64,000 nucleotides of DNA from an uncultured Sulfitobacter sp. (GCA_947502265.1 CANMZB010000013.1:1-64000); one strand, 5' to 3'; counted from the stretch's first letter, positions 34,528 through 46,596 are shown. Numbers and translations: made by a program. Notes: generated from the letters alone by a model not told the origin.

Positions 34528-37500
34528 ATGAGTCATCTGCTCGATAGATTGAACTTCCTCCAGTCGAAAGAACTGGAGCAGTTCTCGAACGGCCACGGTC
34601 AGGTTACCCGCGAGAACCGCGATTGGGAGGAGACGTACCGCAACCGCTGGCGGCACGATAAAATCGTGCGCTCGACCCATGGGGTGAACTGCACCGGGTC
34701 GTGTAGCTGGAAGATCTACGTCAAATCCGGGATCGTTACATGGGAAACGCAGCAAACCGACTATCCGCGCACACGTCCCGATCTGCCAAACCATGAACCG
34801 CGCGGCTGTGCGCGCGGCGCAAGTTATAGCTGGTATCTGTATTCCGCGAACCGGGTGAAAAACCCGTTGGTGCGCGGACGTCTGATGAGGGTCTGGCGCA
34901 ACCTGCGCGAAACGCTGTCGCCAATCGAGGCATGGACCAAGCTGCAAGCCGATCCGATCCTGCGCGCCTCATATGTCGAGACACGCGGCAAGGGCGGTTT
35001 CGTGCGCGCCACATGGGACGAGGCGACTGAAATCACCGCCGCTGCGAACGCCTATACCGCCAAAACCTACGGGCCTGACCGCGTTTTCGGGTTCTCGCCG
35101 ATCCCTGCGATGTCGATGGTCAGCTATGCCGCGGGCTCGCGCTATCTGTCGCTGATGGGTGGCGTGTGCATGTCGTTCTACGACTGGTATTGCGACCTGC
35201 CGCCTGCGTCGCCCATGACATGGGGCGAACAGACCGACGTGCCGGAATCTGCCGATTGGTACAACTCGGGCTATCTGCTTTTGTGGGGCTCGAACGTGCC
35301 GCAGACCCGCACGCCTGATGCGCACTTCTACACTGAAGCGCGTTATAAAGGCACCAAATCCGCCGTTATTTGCCCGGACTACTCGGAGGCGGCGAAATTT
35401 GGCGATGTCTGGCTGAATGCGCGCCAAGGGACGGACGCGGCGCTGGCGATGGCCTTTGGGCACGTAATCCTGCGCGAATACCATCTGGACCGCCAAACCG
35501 AGTATTTCGAGGATTACACCCGTAAATACTCTGACTTACCGATGCTGGTAAAGCTGGATGAAAAGGACGGCCAGCTTGTGCCGGGCCGCTTCCTGCGCGC
35601 TGACGATCTGGATGGTAAACTGGGTGAAGACAACAATCCCGAATGGAAAACCGTTGCGTTCGACGAGGTGTCGAACGGGCTGGTCGCGCCCAACGGCTCG
35701 GTCGGTTATCGCTGGGGTGAAGATGGCGAATGGAACCTTGAAGAAAGGGCTGGGCAAACCGATACGCGTCTGAAGTTGACGATGGTTCTGGAAGAAGATC
35801 ACGATGAAGTTGTTGGTGTCGACTTCCCGTATTTCGGCGGTCAGACTTTTGGCCAGTTCACCACCGATGCCGATCATCCAGATGTCCTGACGCGCAACAT
35901 TCCGATCAAAAGGGTCGAGACAGCCGAAGGCACCATCGCGGTCGCCACGGTGTTCGATCTGTTCTGCGCCAACTACGGCCTTGATCGGGGTCTGGGCGGT
36001 GATTGGGTCACATCCGATTTTGCCGACGACATGCCCGGCACACCCGCATGGGCTGCAAAGATCACCGGCGTTTCCGCCGACAAGATCATTCACGTCGCGC
36101 GTGAATTTGCATCGAACGCGGAAAAAACCAACGGCAAGTCGATGGTCATCATGGGGGCCGGTATCAACCACTGGTATCACATGGACATGAACTATCGCGG
36201 TATCATCAACATGTTGGTGATGTGCGGTTGCATCGGGCAATCGGGGGGCGGTTGGTCGCACTATGTGGGGCAGGAAAAGCTGCGTCCGCAGACCGGCTGG
36301 CAGCCGCTGGCCTTCGCGCTGGACTGGAGCCGCCCGCCGCGCCACATGAACGCGACCAGCGCGTGGTACGCCCACACCGACCAGTGGCGCTACGAGACGC
36401 TGGAAGCGGATGAGATCCTGTCACCGACAGCACCCGCAGGCGATTGGGACATCGGCCTGATCGACTATAACATCCGCGCCGAGCGCATGGGCTGGTTGCC
36501 ATCGGCACCCCAGTTCAAGACCAACCCGTTCGACGTCGCCAAGGCGGCAAAGGCGGCGGGAAAGGAAATCCCGGCTTATGTCGCGGATAACCTGAAATCG
36601 GGTGATCTGGAGTTGTCGTGCGAAGACCCTGACAACCCTGCCAACTGGCCGCGCAACCTGTTTGTGTGGCGCTCCAACCTTTTGGGGTCGTCGGGCAAAG
36701 GGCATGAATACTTCCTCAAGCACCTGCTGGGTACTGACAATGGCGTCATGGGCAAGGATCTGGGCGAGGAAGGCAAGCAACTGCCCAAAGAGGCCAAGTG
36801 GCACAAGGAAGCGCCGCGCGGCAAGCTGGACCTGCTGGTGACCATTGACTTCCGGATGAGCACAACGTGCGTCTATTCCGACATCGTTCTGCCAACCGCA
36901 AGCTGGTACGAAAAAGACGACATGAACACGTCGGACATGCACCCGTTCATCCACCCGCTGCAAGCGGCGGTTGATCCTGCCTATGAAAGCAAATCCGACT
37001 GGGAAATCTTCAAGGCGATTGCCAAGAAGTTCCAGGAGATCACACCGGGCTATCTGGAGAAGGAAACCGATATTGTCGCGCTGCCGATCCTGCACGACAC
37101 CCCGTCCGAGATTGCGCAAGATCAGGTGAAGGACTGGAAAAAAGGCGAATGCGACCTTATTCCCGGCAAGACCGCGCCGTCTTTTGTGACGGTAGAGCGT
37201 GATTATACCGCGATCTATGACCGCTTTACCGCGCTTGGCCCGCTTTTGGACAAGCTGGGAAATGGCGGAAAGGGGATCAATTGGGACACCCAAGCCGAGA
37301 TCGACAACCTGTCGGAGCTGAATGGTGTGCATCTGGACGGCGCTGCCGCCGGACGCCCCAAGATCGACACAGCAATTGATGCCTGCGAAGTCATCCTGAT
37401 GCTGGCGCCCGAAACCAATGGCGAGGTTGCGGTCAAGGCGTGGGAGGCGCTTGAGAAAGCCACCGGTCGCGCACATGCGCATCTGGCCGAAGGTGAGCAT

Positions 37501-38264
37501 CACAACAAGATCCGGTTCAGGGACATCGCAGCACAGCCGCGCAAGATCATCTCTAGCCCCACGTGGTCGGGGATCGAATCCGAGAAGGTCAGCTATAACG
37601 CGGGCTATACCAACGTTCACGAACTGATCCCGTGGCGCACCCTGACGGGCCGCCAGCAGCTGTATCAGGATCACCTGTGGATGCGCGCATTCGGTGAAGG
37701 CTTTATGTCCTACCGGCCTCCGATCGACGTCAAATCCGTCACCAAAGCGGTGCAGGACGCCGGCGACACGCTTGTGCTTAACTTCATCACGCCGCACCAG
37801 AAATGGGGCATCCACTCTACCTATACCGACAACCTGTTGATGCTCACGCTCAACCGGGGCGGTCCTGTAGTGTGGATCTCCGAAGTGGACGCAAAATCGG
37901 CGGGTATTGTCGATAACGACTGGATCGAGCTGTACAATATCAACGGGGCGTTGACGGCGCGGGCGGTTGTTTCCCAGCGGATCAAGGAAGGCACGACCTT
38001 TATGTATCACGCGCAGGAAAAAATCATCAATACACCGGGGTCGCAGAAGACGGGTAACCGCGGCGGTATCCACAACTCGGTCACGCGCACGGTTTTGAAG
38101 CCGACACATATGATCGGTGCCTACGCCCAGCAATCTTACGGGTTCAACTATTACGGCACCGTTGGATCAAACCGCGACGAATTCGTCGTTGTCAGAAAAA
38201 TGAACAAAGTCGACTGGCTTGATGCCGAGAAGGCTTGGGAAGCACCCGTAAAGGAGACATCGGC

Positions 38265-38268
<4 letters not shown>
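34528..38268 (+). CDS. narG: Respiratory nitrate reductase alpha subunit
   Basis: A 1246-residue molybdopterin (bis-MGD) catalytic subunit on the cytoplasmic face, reducing nitrate to nitrite. The ATG at 34528 has AAAGGAAA upstream; the frame is open further 5-prime within narK. The FS0 cluster region has HGVNCTGSCSWKIYVKSG (His and Cys ligands, about residues 50-67), and the Mo-ligand Asp region is YNSGYLLLWGSNVPQTRTPD (about 245-264). Length matches NarG (about 1245). Its stop overlaps the narH start. Confidence 0.95.
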
Positions 38269-39787
<1,519 letters not shown>

Positions 39788-39788
<1 letters not shown>

Positions 39789-40492
39789 TGGACCGCTCTC
39801 TAAAAGCCTTTTCCCTTATTCTGAGTTACCCGACGAACGACTTGCAGCATGCCATGCCCGAGATCGGAGCCGTTCTGGCTTCGGACTCGCGGTTGACAGC
39901 CGCAGCGCGTCGGGCGTTGCGCCCGCTGGTGGAGGACCTGGCCGGGCGCGACATCTATGACCTGCAAGAAACCTTTGTGATGCTGTTCGACCGGTCGCGT
40001 ACCTTGTCGCTGAACCTGTTCGAACATGTTCACGGCGAAAGCCGGGATCGCGGGGGGGCGATGGTGTCGCTGGTCGAAACCTACAGGGAGGGCGGGTTTG
40101 ATCCCGTCACCTCCGAATTGCCGGATCACTTGCCGGTGCTGTTGGAGTTTCTAGCGACCCGTCCCTTTGCCGAAGCGCAGGACACTCTGGCGGATGCGGC
40201 GCATATCTTTGCCGCATTGAGCGAGCGGCTGGTGCGGCGCGAAAGCCCCTATGGGGCCGTGTTCGACGCGCTTGTGCAGTTGGCGGGCGTCAAGATCGAC
40301 AGCGCGTCCGTTGCCGAGATGCTGGAGCAGCCCGATGATGACCCGACCGACCTTGAGGCGCTGGACGAGGTTTGGGAGGAAAGCGAAGTGCTTTTCGGTC
40401 CCGACCCGAATGCCGGATGCCCGCAAGTGCGCGATATTCTGTCGCGCATGGATATGCCGGTAAAACCCACGCCGAAACACGCGGCTGAATAG
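39788..40492 (+). CDS. narJ: Nitrate reductase assembly chaperone NarJ
   Basis: A 234-residue soluble chaperone that guides cofactor insertion into NarG before membrane attachment. Family motifs are LKAFSLILSYPTNDLQ at the N-terminus, YDLQETFVMLFDRSRTLSLNLFEHVHGESRDRG near 58-90 and DHLPVLLEFL. ATG shares its first base with the narH stop. The acidic tail is typical. Confidence 0.93.
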
Positions 40493-40504
40493 GGAGAGAA
40501 TGAT

Positions 40505-41254
40505 ATGTTTACGAACTTCGACATCGACTATTTCATCTTCGGGATCATGCCCTATATCGCGCTGACCGTGCTGATTGTGGGCTGCATCGCGCGCTACGAG
40601 CGTGATCCGTTCACGTGGAAATCATCGTCCAGCCAGCTTTTGCGCCGCAAACAGCTGGTGATGGGGTCGATCCTGTTTCACGTCGGGATCATCACGGTGT
40701 TCGGTGGTCACCTGATCGGGCTGTTTACGCCGGTGTGGATTCTTGATGCGCTGGGTATTCCTCATGCACTCAAGCAGTGGGCGGCCGTTATTCTGGGCGG
40801 AACGGCGGGTATCGCGGCCCTGATCGGGGCGTCGATGCTGATCCATCGCCGTGTCACCGATCCACGGATCTGGCGACACACCAGCTTTGGCGATATCGGC
40901 ATTCTGGTTCTGATCTGGTTGCAGCTTCTCATTGGTCTGGGAACCATTTTCCTGACGTTGCAGCACATGGACGGGGTCGAAATGGTCCGCTTTATGACCT
41001 GGTCGCAAAGTGTGATCCTGCTGAACCTGAATGCCTGGGCGATGGTGGTGGACGTGCATTGGCTCTACAAGGCGCATATCTTCCTTGGTCTGCTGATCAC
41101 GATGCTGTTCCCGTTCACGCGCCTTGTGCACATGGTCTCGGGATTTGCAGCACCCTTCCGGTTCCTGCTGCGCCCCGGCTACCAATTGGTCCGGTCGCGC
41201 CGTCAGGTCGCATTGCCCAAGCGCGGCACTTCCAAGACAACCCCGGCGGAGTAA
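40505..41254 (+). CDS. narI: Respiratory nitrate reductase gamma subunit (cytochrome b)
   Basis: A 249-residue five-helix membrane subunit that oxidises quinol and carries two hemes b. His residues are placed as expected: HVGIITVFGGHLIG near 59-72 for the first helix ligands, and the pair in WLYKAHIFLGLLITMLFPFTRLVHM near the C-terminal helices. It anchors NarGH to the inner membrane. Confidence 0.93.
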   Translation: MFTNFDIDYFIFGIMPYIALTVLIVGCIARYERDPFTWKSSSSQLLRRKQLVMGSILFHVGIITVFGGHLIGLFTPVWILDALGIPHALKQWAAVILGGTAGIAALIGASMLIHRRVTDPRIWRHTSFGDIGILVLIWLQLLIGLGTIFLTLQHMDGVEMVRFMTWSQSVILLNLNAWAMVVDVHWLYKAHIFLGLLITMLFPFTRLVHMVSGFAAPFRFLLRPGYQLVRSRRQVALPKRGTSKTTPAE

Positions 41255-41259
41255 CAATC

Positions 41260-42057
41260 ATGAACTCAGCTCTTTTTCCCGATCTGGTCGTTAATGGCGA
41301 ACTGGTGCCTCATACACTGGTCGCCGCCGAAACCCAGAACCAGCAAGCCCCCAAGGGCAAGCCGGGTATTGCGTGGCGCAAGGCGGCCAACGCCGTGGCG
41401 ATCCGCACCCTTCTGTTACAGGAGGCCCGGACCCGTGCCGTCACGCCCGAACCACAAGAGGTTGGACCCGGACGCTTTGAAACCGAAGAGGAAGCCCTGA
41501 TCCGGGGCCTTCTTGAAGAGGCAGTGGAGGTGGCTGCGCCGCAAGCGGAGGCCATCCAGGATGAATGGCAAAAAGATCCCACCCGTTTCAGAACCCATCC
41601 GCTTTGGGAAGTGTCCCACATCCTGTGCATCTGCGACCCTCGTGATGCAGAGGCAAGCGCCAAGGCGCGTGTGCGGGCGGACACTATTCTGGCGATGGTA
41701 TTGGAGAACCCCAAGAGCTTTCAGACATTGGCAGCGCGTGAAAGCGATTGCGGTTCGAAATCATCTGGCGGAGCGCTTGGACAACTTGGCCCCGGCGATA
41801 CCGTGCCGGAGTTCGAAGCCGCGCTTCGCACGCTGGCCGAAGGGGCCACGACACGCGAGCCGGTGCTGACCCGCCATGGTTACCATATCATCCGGATGGA
41901 TGCGGTGGCCGAGGGGCAGGTATTGCCTTTTGACGCGGTTCAGGAAAAGATATCAGACGCATTGGAGAAAGCCGCATGGGCCACGCAAGCCCGTCAGTTT
42001 GTCAATCAGCTGGTTGAAGCCGCCGAGATCAAGGGGGCCGACCTGAGCCCTGTTTGA
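41260..42057 (+). CDS. Parvulin-type peptidyl-prolyl isomerase, NifM-like
   Basis: A 265-residue protein with no signal peptide: an N-terminal helical region and a rotamase domain at about 120-215 (VSHILCICDPRDAEA, GGALGQLGPGDTVPEFEAAL, GYHIIRMD). It follows narI by 5 bases, so it is part of the nar operon. NifM, a cytoplasmic relative, matures nitrogenase Fe protein, which suggests a folding role for NarGHI. The substrate is inferred from position only. Confidence 0.85.
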   Translation: MNSALFPDLVVNGELVPHTLVAAETQNQQAPKGKPGIAWRKAANAVAIRTLLLQEARTRAVTPEPQEVGPGRFETEEEALIRGLLEEAVEVAAPQAEAIQDEWQKDPTRFRTHPLWEVSHILCICDPRDAEASAKARVRADTILAMVLENPKSFQTLAARESDCGSKSSGGALGQLGPGDTVPEFEAALRTLAEGATTREPVLTRHGYHIIRMDAVAEGQVLPFDAVQEKISDALEKAAWATQARQFVNQLVEAAEIKGADLSPV

Positions 42058-42176
42058 CCCTAAGGCAAGGCGGTGGCCAAGTTTACCAGACAGCTGCCGC
42101 ACCCCCTTACGGATAAATAAAACGCCCTGTTCCCGCCAATGCTGGAACAGGCGAGCCCGAAGAGGAAACCGACAAG

Positions 42177-42362
42177 GTGATAGACACGCTGCACTCCGAT
42201 AACCGTATTGCGCTGGCGAAAACGTCTGCTGAAGCCGTTTCAGGTGACACGAACCGGACAGGTGTCAGCGTCACTGCCCGCAAGGCGATGTTGAATAATG
42301 CCCGTGAGGTTTCGGGCAACTGGCGCGGGCTTGAGCGTACTGCGCAGGGGGCACCATGTTAG
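42177..42362 (+). CDS. Small hypothetical ORF ahead of carbonic anhydrase
   Basis: A 61-residue frame from a GTG with GAGGAAA 8 bases upstream, ending 7 bases inside the carbonic anhydrase gene. It has no hydrophobic segment, one Cys at the very end, and no recognisable domain. Good initiation signals and coupling to the next gene support it; codon use is not distinctive. It may be a leader ORF that couples translation. Confidence 0.4.
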   Translation: MIDTLHSDNRIALAKTSAEAVSGDTNRTGVSVTARKAMLNNAREVSGNWRGLERTAQGAPC

Positions 42363-42973
42363 GTCACCTTCTTGAGCGCAATGTGCAGTGGGCAGATCAA
42401 AAGAATGCAGATGAGCCGGGGTATTTTGCCCGTCTGGCCACCCATCAATCACCGGAATTCTTCTGGATCGGGTGTTCGGACAGCAGGGTTCCGGCGAATG
42501 TCGTGGCCGGCCTTGATCCGGGCGAGGTGTTTGTCCATCGCAACGTTGCCAATATCATCCATTCTGCTGATATGAATATGCTGTCCGCGCTCGAATTTGC
42601 GGTGGAAACCCTCAAGATCCGGGAAATCATTGTCTGTGGCCATTTCGGCTGTGGAGGTGTCAAGGCCGCGACCGAGGATTTGCCGCACGGGCTTGCCGAT
42701 CACTGGCTGGAGCCTATTCGCCGTCTGGCCAGATCCTACGCTGTCGATCTTGCACAGGAAAACGGCGAAGAAGCGCGGCGCGACAAGCTGGCAGAACTCA
42801 ACGCCATCGAAGGTGTCAGGCGGGTGGCGGAAACGCCGATCCTGCAACATGCGTGGCGCACGGGTGTCAACATCCGGGTTCACGGTCTGATCTACGGCTT
42901 GAAGGACGGTCGCTTGCGCGACCTCGATTGCACGGTTGGACCGGGTCATTTTAACGAGGAGGCTGCTCAATGA
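42356..42973 (+). CDS. Beta-class carbonic anhydrase
   Basis: A 205-residue enzyme interconverting CO2 and bicarbonate. Zinc ligands appear as WIGCSDSRVP (Cys and the Asp-Arg dyad near 39-44) and CGHFGCGG (His and second Cys near 98-101). It overlaps moeA by 4 bases. In a nar-mo cluster its likely job is to balance CO2 and bicarbonate (and pH) during anaerobic respiration; formate oxidation at the far cluster also yields CO2. Confidence 0.92.
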   Translation: MLGHLLERNVQWADQKNADEPGYFARLATHQSPEFFWIGCSDSRVPANVVAGLDPGEVFVHRNVANIIHSADMNMLSALEFAVETLKIREIIVCGHFGCGGVKAATEDLPHGLADHWLEPIRRLARSYAVDLAQENGEEARRDKLAELNAIEGVRRVAETPILQHAWRTGVNIRVHGLIYGLKDGRLRDLDCTVGPGHFNEEAAQ

Positions 42974-44250
42974 CGGTTGTATCACGCATTATAGAGATGG
43001 GGTGTGGCTGTGACACTCTGGACGGTCAAAACGGGCCAATCACCGTCGACGAGGCGCTTGCGCGCATCCGGCAAAGCATCAACGTGGTTCCGGAAATGGA
43101 AACCGTAGACCTTGTGCAGGCGCGCGGTCGTGTGCTGGCCGAGCCGGTTTGCGCCCGTTCTGCCGTGCCGCCGTTCGACAACGCGGCAATGGATGGCTAT
43201 GCGCTCCACACCGCCTCGCTGGGCGGGGCAGGGCCGTGGCGGCTTGCGGTGACGGGCCGGATTGCTGCCGGTCAGACGGAGCTTGCCACCGTCGGCACAG
43301 GGACGGCAGTGCAGATATTCACCGGCGCGCCGATGCCGGACGGTGCAGATGCCGTTGTGATGCAAGAGGACGTGGTGCGCGATGGTGGCGTGATCATCGT
43401 CTCGCGCAAGGTGAATTCACAGACGCATGTCCGGTCTGCGGGCGAAGACATGCAGGCGGGCGAAACGATCATTCCCGCCGGTCGCCAACTGAACGCGCAG
43501 GACATCGCAGCATGCGCCGCTGCGGGGGCCGCAACCGTCCGTGTCAGGCGGCGTGTGCGCGTGGCGCTGATTGTTACCGGTGACGAGGTGACCAAACCCG
43601 GAATGATCGCGAATCGCGCGGGAATCTGGGACGTGAACACGTCGATGCTCAGCGCTGCGATTGCGTCGGTTTCGGTTGATATTGTTCATGTCGGGACCGG
43701 CAAGGATGATCGCGCGGCCCTGCGCGACCAGATTTCCGAACTGGCCGATCGTGTGGACCTTATTGTCACCACGGGGGGCATTTCGGTCGGAGAGGAAGAC
43801 CACGTTAAACCTGCGCTGGCCGACCTTGGCGCGACAATTGTGTTTGGCGGCGTTGCGATGAAGCCGGGCAAGCCGGTCTCGTTCGGTCGTGTGGGGGGCG
43901 CACATTGGCTGGGCCTGCCGGGCAATCCGCTGTCGGCGTTTGTGACATGGCAGCTTTTCGGCACAGTGCTGTGTCGGGGTCTTGCGGGGGGCGCGACAGT
44001 CGCGGGCATCCGGCGGCATGTGGTCTTGTCGCGACCGCTGTGTCACAGGCCGGGCCGATGCGAATTGCGATTGGCCGACGTGTCGGGATTTGATGGCGTG
44101 GGGCGGGAGGTTGTCCATTTTGACGACGCGACCCATTCGGGGCGCGTGGCACGCTTGCCGCAAGCCAATGGCGTGATTTTGATCCCTGCCGAGGTGGAAA
44201 CCTTGCCGACCGGTGCGTTGGTCGAATTCCTGCCTTTCAGTGACAGATAA
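42970..44250 (+). CDS. moeA: Molybdopterin molybdenumtransferase MoeA
   Basis: A 426-residue enzyme that inserts molybdate into adenylated molybdopterin. Key segments are PPFDNAAMDGYALHTA near 62, TGAPMPDGADAVVMQED near 118, the MoCF-like domain with VTGDEV and TTGGISVGEEDHVKPAL, and PGNPLSAFVTW near 317. About 20 residues precede the usual start of homology. The product supplies cofactor for both NarG and the formate dehydrogenase. Confidence 0.93.
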   Translation: MTVVSRIIEMGCGCDTLDGQNGPITVDEALARIRQSINVVPEMETVDLVQARGRVLAEPVCARSAVPPFDNAAMDGYALHTASLGGAGPWRLAVTGRIAAGQTELATVGTGTAVQIFTGAPMPDGADAVVMQEDVVRDGGVIIVSRKVNSQTHVRSAGEDMQAGETIIPAGRQLNAQDIAACAAAGAATVRVRRRVRVALIVTGDEVTKPGMIANRAGIWDVNTSMLSAAIASVSVDIVHVGTGKDDRAALRDQISELADRVDLIVTTGGISVGEEDHVKPALADLGATIVFGGVAMKPGKPVSFGRVGGAHWLGLPGNPLSAFVTWQLFGTVLCRGLAGGATVAGIRRHVVLSRPLCHRPGRCELRLADVSGFDGVGREVVHFDDATHSGRVARLPQANGVILIPAEVETLPTGALVEFLPFSDR

Positions 44251-44262
44251 GAAAGAACTACC

Positions 44263-44793
44263 ATGAATATCGCCTATACAATGGCGCCGGGGCGCGGTGA
44301 CACAGATCAGTTTTTGTTTGCGCTGGCACAGGAGCTGGCATCGCTTGGCTACCGGACCTGCGGCACCGTCCAGATCAATACCGAGCGTGGCGGACACCCT
44401 TGTGACATGGATGTTCAGGTTTTGCCTGACGGGCCTGTCCTGCGGATTTCGCAAAGCCTTGGGGCAAACGCAAAAGGGTGCCGGTTGGACCCTTCCGTGC
44501 TTGAGACGGCAGTCGGGCAGGTCACGATGCGCCTAAATCAGGGCGCGGATGTTCTGATCGTCAACAAGTTCGGGAAGCACGAGGCTGACGGGCGTGGTTT
44601 TCGCGCGGTGATCGCTGACGCGTTGTCGCAAGGTGTTCCCGTCATCGTCGGGTTGAGCGCACTTAATGCAGAGGCATTTCACGTCTTTACCGGCGATTGT
44701 GCCATAGCCCTAAAGCCGGACCGTCAGGAAATCCTCGACTGGCTGCAAAGTGTGAGCGCACCGCTTGAGGTGCCGCAAACCGTCAATTCGTAA
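44263..44793 (+). CDS. DUF2478 protein (molybdenum-associated NTPase-like)
   Basis: A 176-residue protein that I recognise as DUF2478, a family found in Mo-cofactor and Mo-transport operons with an NTPase/MobB-like architecture. Visible here are ADVLIVNKFGKHEADGRGFR (Walker-B and switch-like) and VPVIVGLSALNAEAFHVF. There is no clean P-loop: the N-terminus reads AYTMAPGRGDTDQFL. It follows moeA by 12 bases. Function is unproved; binding of a nucleotide or pterin is a guess. Confidence 0.75.
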   Translation: MNIAYTMAPGRGDTDQFLFALAQELASLGYRTCGTVQINTERGGHPCDMDVQVLPDGPVLRISQSLGANAKGCRLDPSVLETAVGQVTMRLNQGADVLIVNKFGKHEADGRGFRAVIADALSQGVPVIVGLSALNAEAFHVFTGDCAIALKPDRQEILDWLQSVSAPLEVPQTVNS

Positions 44794-44836
44794 ACGCCGA
44801 AGGGTGAAGGGCGATGTTTAGACCTCGAAACCGGAA

Positions 44837-44862
44837 ACACCGCGTCTTGCAAGACGCGGTGT
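44837..44862. promoter_or_regulatory. Perfect 26-bp palindrome before the one-component regulator gene
   Basis: ACACCGCGTCTTG is followed directly by its exact reverse complement. It lies 43 bases after the DUF2478 stop and 38 bases before the regulator start. No T-tract follows on the plus strand (GATGGTCC), so an operator for the regulator is at least as likely as a terminator. Confidence 0.55.
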
Positions 44863-44900
44863 GATGGTCCATCTTGGAGCGCTTGTAGATAGGGCGCAAG

Positions 44901-45782
44901 ATGCCGCAAGACCATCGAAATGATGACCCGAGTTATCTGACCACCAAGGAGGTGGCGGAGCTTTTGCGCGTGAAGGAACGCAAGGTGTATGACCTTGCGG
45001 CGGCGGGCGAGATTCCGCATCGGCGCATTACCGGCAAGCTGCTGTTCCCTAAAACCGAGCTTTTGGATTGGATCGAGACCGACGGCGGATCTGCCTCTGT
45101 CGCGCGTCCGGCGGTGCTGACCGGTTCGCATGACCCGCTTGTGGATTGGGCGGTGCGGGACTCCGGCGCGGGCCTGGCGACGTTGTTCAACGGCAGCCGT
45201 GCCGGTCTGGACTGTTTTGCCGAGGGGCGGGCCGCTTTGACGGGGCTGCATATTCCGGGCGGGACGGATTGGAACGTTGATACAGTCGCTGCGCTGGGTC
45301 TGAAAGATTGCGTTCTCGTTGCGTGGGCGACCCGCGCACGGGGGCTTGTGTTGTCTGAAACCGCGCGCGGCAGGATCACCTGTTTTGCCGATCTCAAAGG
45401 CAAACGCGTTGTGCAGCGCCAGCCGGGGGCAGGCGGGGCCACGTTTTTCGACGAAATGATGCGCCGGGAAGGTCTGAGCAGTGCGGATCTGGATTTTGTC
45501 TCCGGGCTGGCCCACACCGAATATGATGCTGCGGCGGCGGTGGCCGCAGGGCAGGCGGACGCCGCAACGGGGATCAAGGCGATGGCGCGCCAGTTCAACC
45601 TTGGTTTCCTGCCGTTGGCGGAGGAACGCTTTGATCTGCTGATCGACCGGCACGCCTATTTTACCGCCCCCGTGCAAAAGCTGCTGACGTTCGCGCGCAG
45701 CACCGCCTGCCGCGAGAAGGCAGAGGCGATGGGCGGTTATGATCTTGACCAGATGGGCACAGTGCGCTGGCTGTCGGCCTGA
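44901..45782 (+). CDS. Helix-turn-helix regulator with periplasmic-binding-protein-like sensor
   Basis: A 293-residue cytoplasmic protein. An excisionase/MerR-type helix-turn-helix at 10-60 (YLTTKEVAELLRVKERKVYD) is followed by a substrate-binding-protein-like domain (about 85-290; ETARGRITCFADLKGKRVVQ). These PBP-like regulators appear with molybdate and tungstate transport genes and probably sense oxyanion or cofactor. It sits between the cofactor genes and a convergent oxyanion importer, which it is likely to control. The ligand is inferred. Confidence 0.8.
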   Translation: MPQDHRNDDPSYLTTKEVAELLRVKERKVYDLAAAGEIPHRRITGKLLFPKTELLDWIETDGGSASVARPAVLTGSHDPLVDWAVRDSGAGLATLFNGSRAGLDCFAEGRAALTGLHIPGGTDWNVDTVAALGLKDCVLVAWATRARGLVLSETARGRITCFADLKGKRVVQRQPGAGGATFFDEMMRREGLSSADLDFVSGLAHTEYDAAAAVAAGQADAATGIKAMARQFNLGFLPLAEERFDLLIDRHAYFTAPVQKLLTFARSTACREKAEAMGGYDLDQMGTVRWLSA

Positions 45783-45801
45783 CGCATGACCGACGGGGGC
45801 G

Positions 45802-46596
45802 CTATTTCGCGGGCTTGAACCCGTAGCTTGCAAGGATTTCCTGCCCGCCGGGGGCAAGGATGAACGCAGCCAGATCATGTGCCTGTGTGGGGGCGCCGTT
45901 CAATACGGTTACCCCATAGCGCGCGCCCACGGACAGCGCCTCGGGGAGTTGTACGATCTGCAAGGTTGGCACGTCGCGTTGCGCCAGCACGGCGTTGGTG
46001 CAATAGGTCAGGAACAGATCGGCGCGATCCTCGCTCATCACCCAGCCGTAAGGGTTGCGGCCTTCCGGTGGTTTGGCGCTATTGGGGCCGCCGGTCAGTT
46101 GCAGGGCTTTTGCTTGCAGCGTGGACGTGGCACCTTGCCGGACGGTCTCCGCCTTGCCGAACAGTTCCCATGCGTAATCGCCCGAAGGGTCGGCCTTGGG
46201 CGTTGAGGTGCCAAGGCGGATGTTTTCGGATAACATGACTTCCAGCATCGTGTCGGTCGACACCTCGACGTCCTGTTGGGCCAATGCACACAGGCTGTTG
46301 CGGGCAAATTCCGACACCGTACCGGCACGCCCCGCATCGGACAGGATTTGCGGGTGGCGCATGTTGGCAGAGGCAAAGACCTCGGCAGTCTCGCCCTGCT
46401 CGATCCGTTTGCGCAGCAGGCCCGAGGGGCCGAAATTACGGTGAACTGTCACGCTGCCATACGCTTCATAAGCGTTCGCGATATCTGTCATCGCGGCCTT
46501 CAGGCTGCCTGCCGCGTGCAAGTGCGCCTCTTGGGCAACTGCCGGTGGCGCCATCACCGCCATTGCCAGAATACCGGTCTTGATCAGGGTGTCCAT
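45802..46596 (-). CDS. ModA-like oxyanion-binding protein
   Basis: A 264-residue secreted protein with a signal peptide cleaved after AVA (about 21) and the ModA-type start LHAAGSLKAAMTDIANAY. The Ser/Ala-rich pocket continues at FGPSGLLRKRIEQGE and VFASANMRHP. It would bind molybdate or a related anion. It has its own GAGGAG site and lies 56 bases downstream of tupA behind a terminator hairpin. No separate ModB/ModC is encoded nearby, so it may share the Tup permease or serve one elsewhere. Confidence 0.82.
   Translation of the reverse strand: MDTLIKTGILAMAVMAPPAVAQEAHLHAAGSLKAAMTDIANAYEAYGSVTVHRNFGPSGLLRKRIEQGETAEVFASANMRHPQILSDAGRAGTVSEFARNSLCALAQQDVEVSTDTMLEVMLSENIRLGTSTPKADPSGDYAWELFGKAETVRQGATSTLQAKALQLTGGPNSAKPPEGRNPYGWVMSEDRADLFLTYCTNAVLAQRDVPTLQIVQLPEALSVGARYGVTVLNGAPTQAHDLAAFILAPGGQEILASYGFKPAK

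Noticed and set aside
36421-38133. 570-codon minus-strand ORF inside narG
   Set aside because: Shadow of narG; no recognisable domain.
42123-42153. Hairpin CGCCCTGTTCC / GGAACAGGCG after the isomerase gene
   Set aside because: The T-rich tail lies on the minus-strand side, where no gene ends, so it was not called a terminator of the nar operon.
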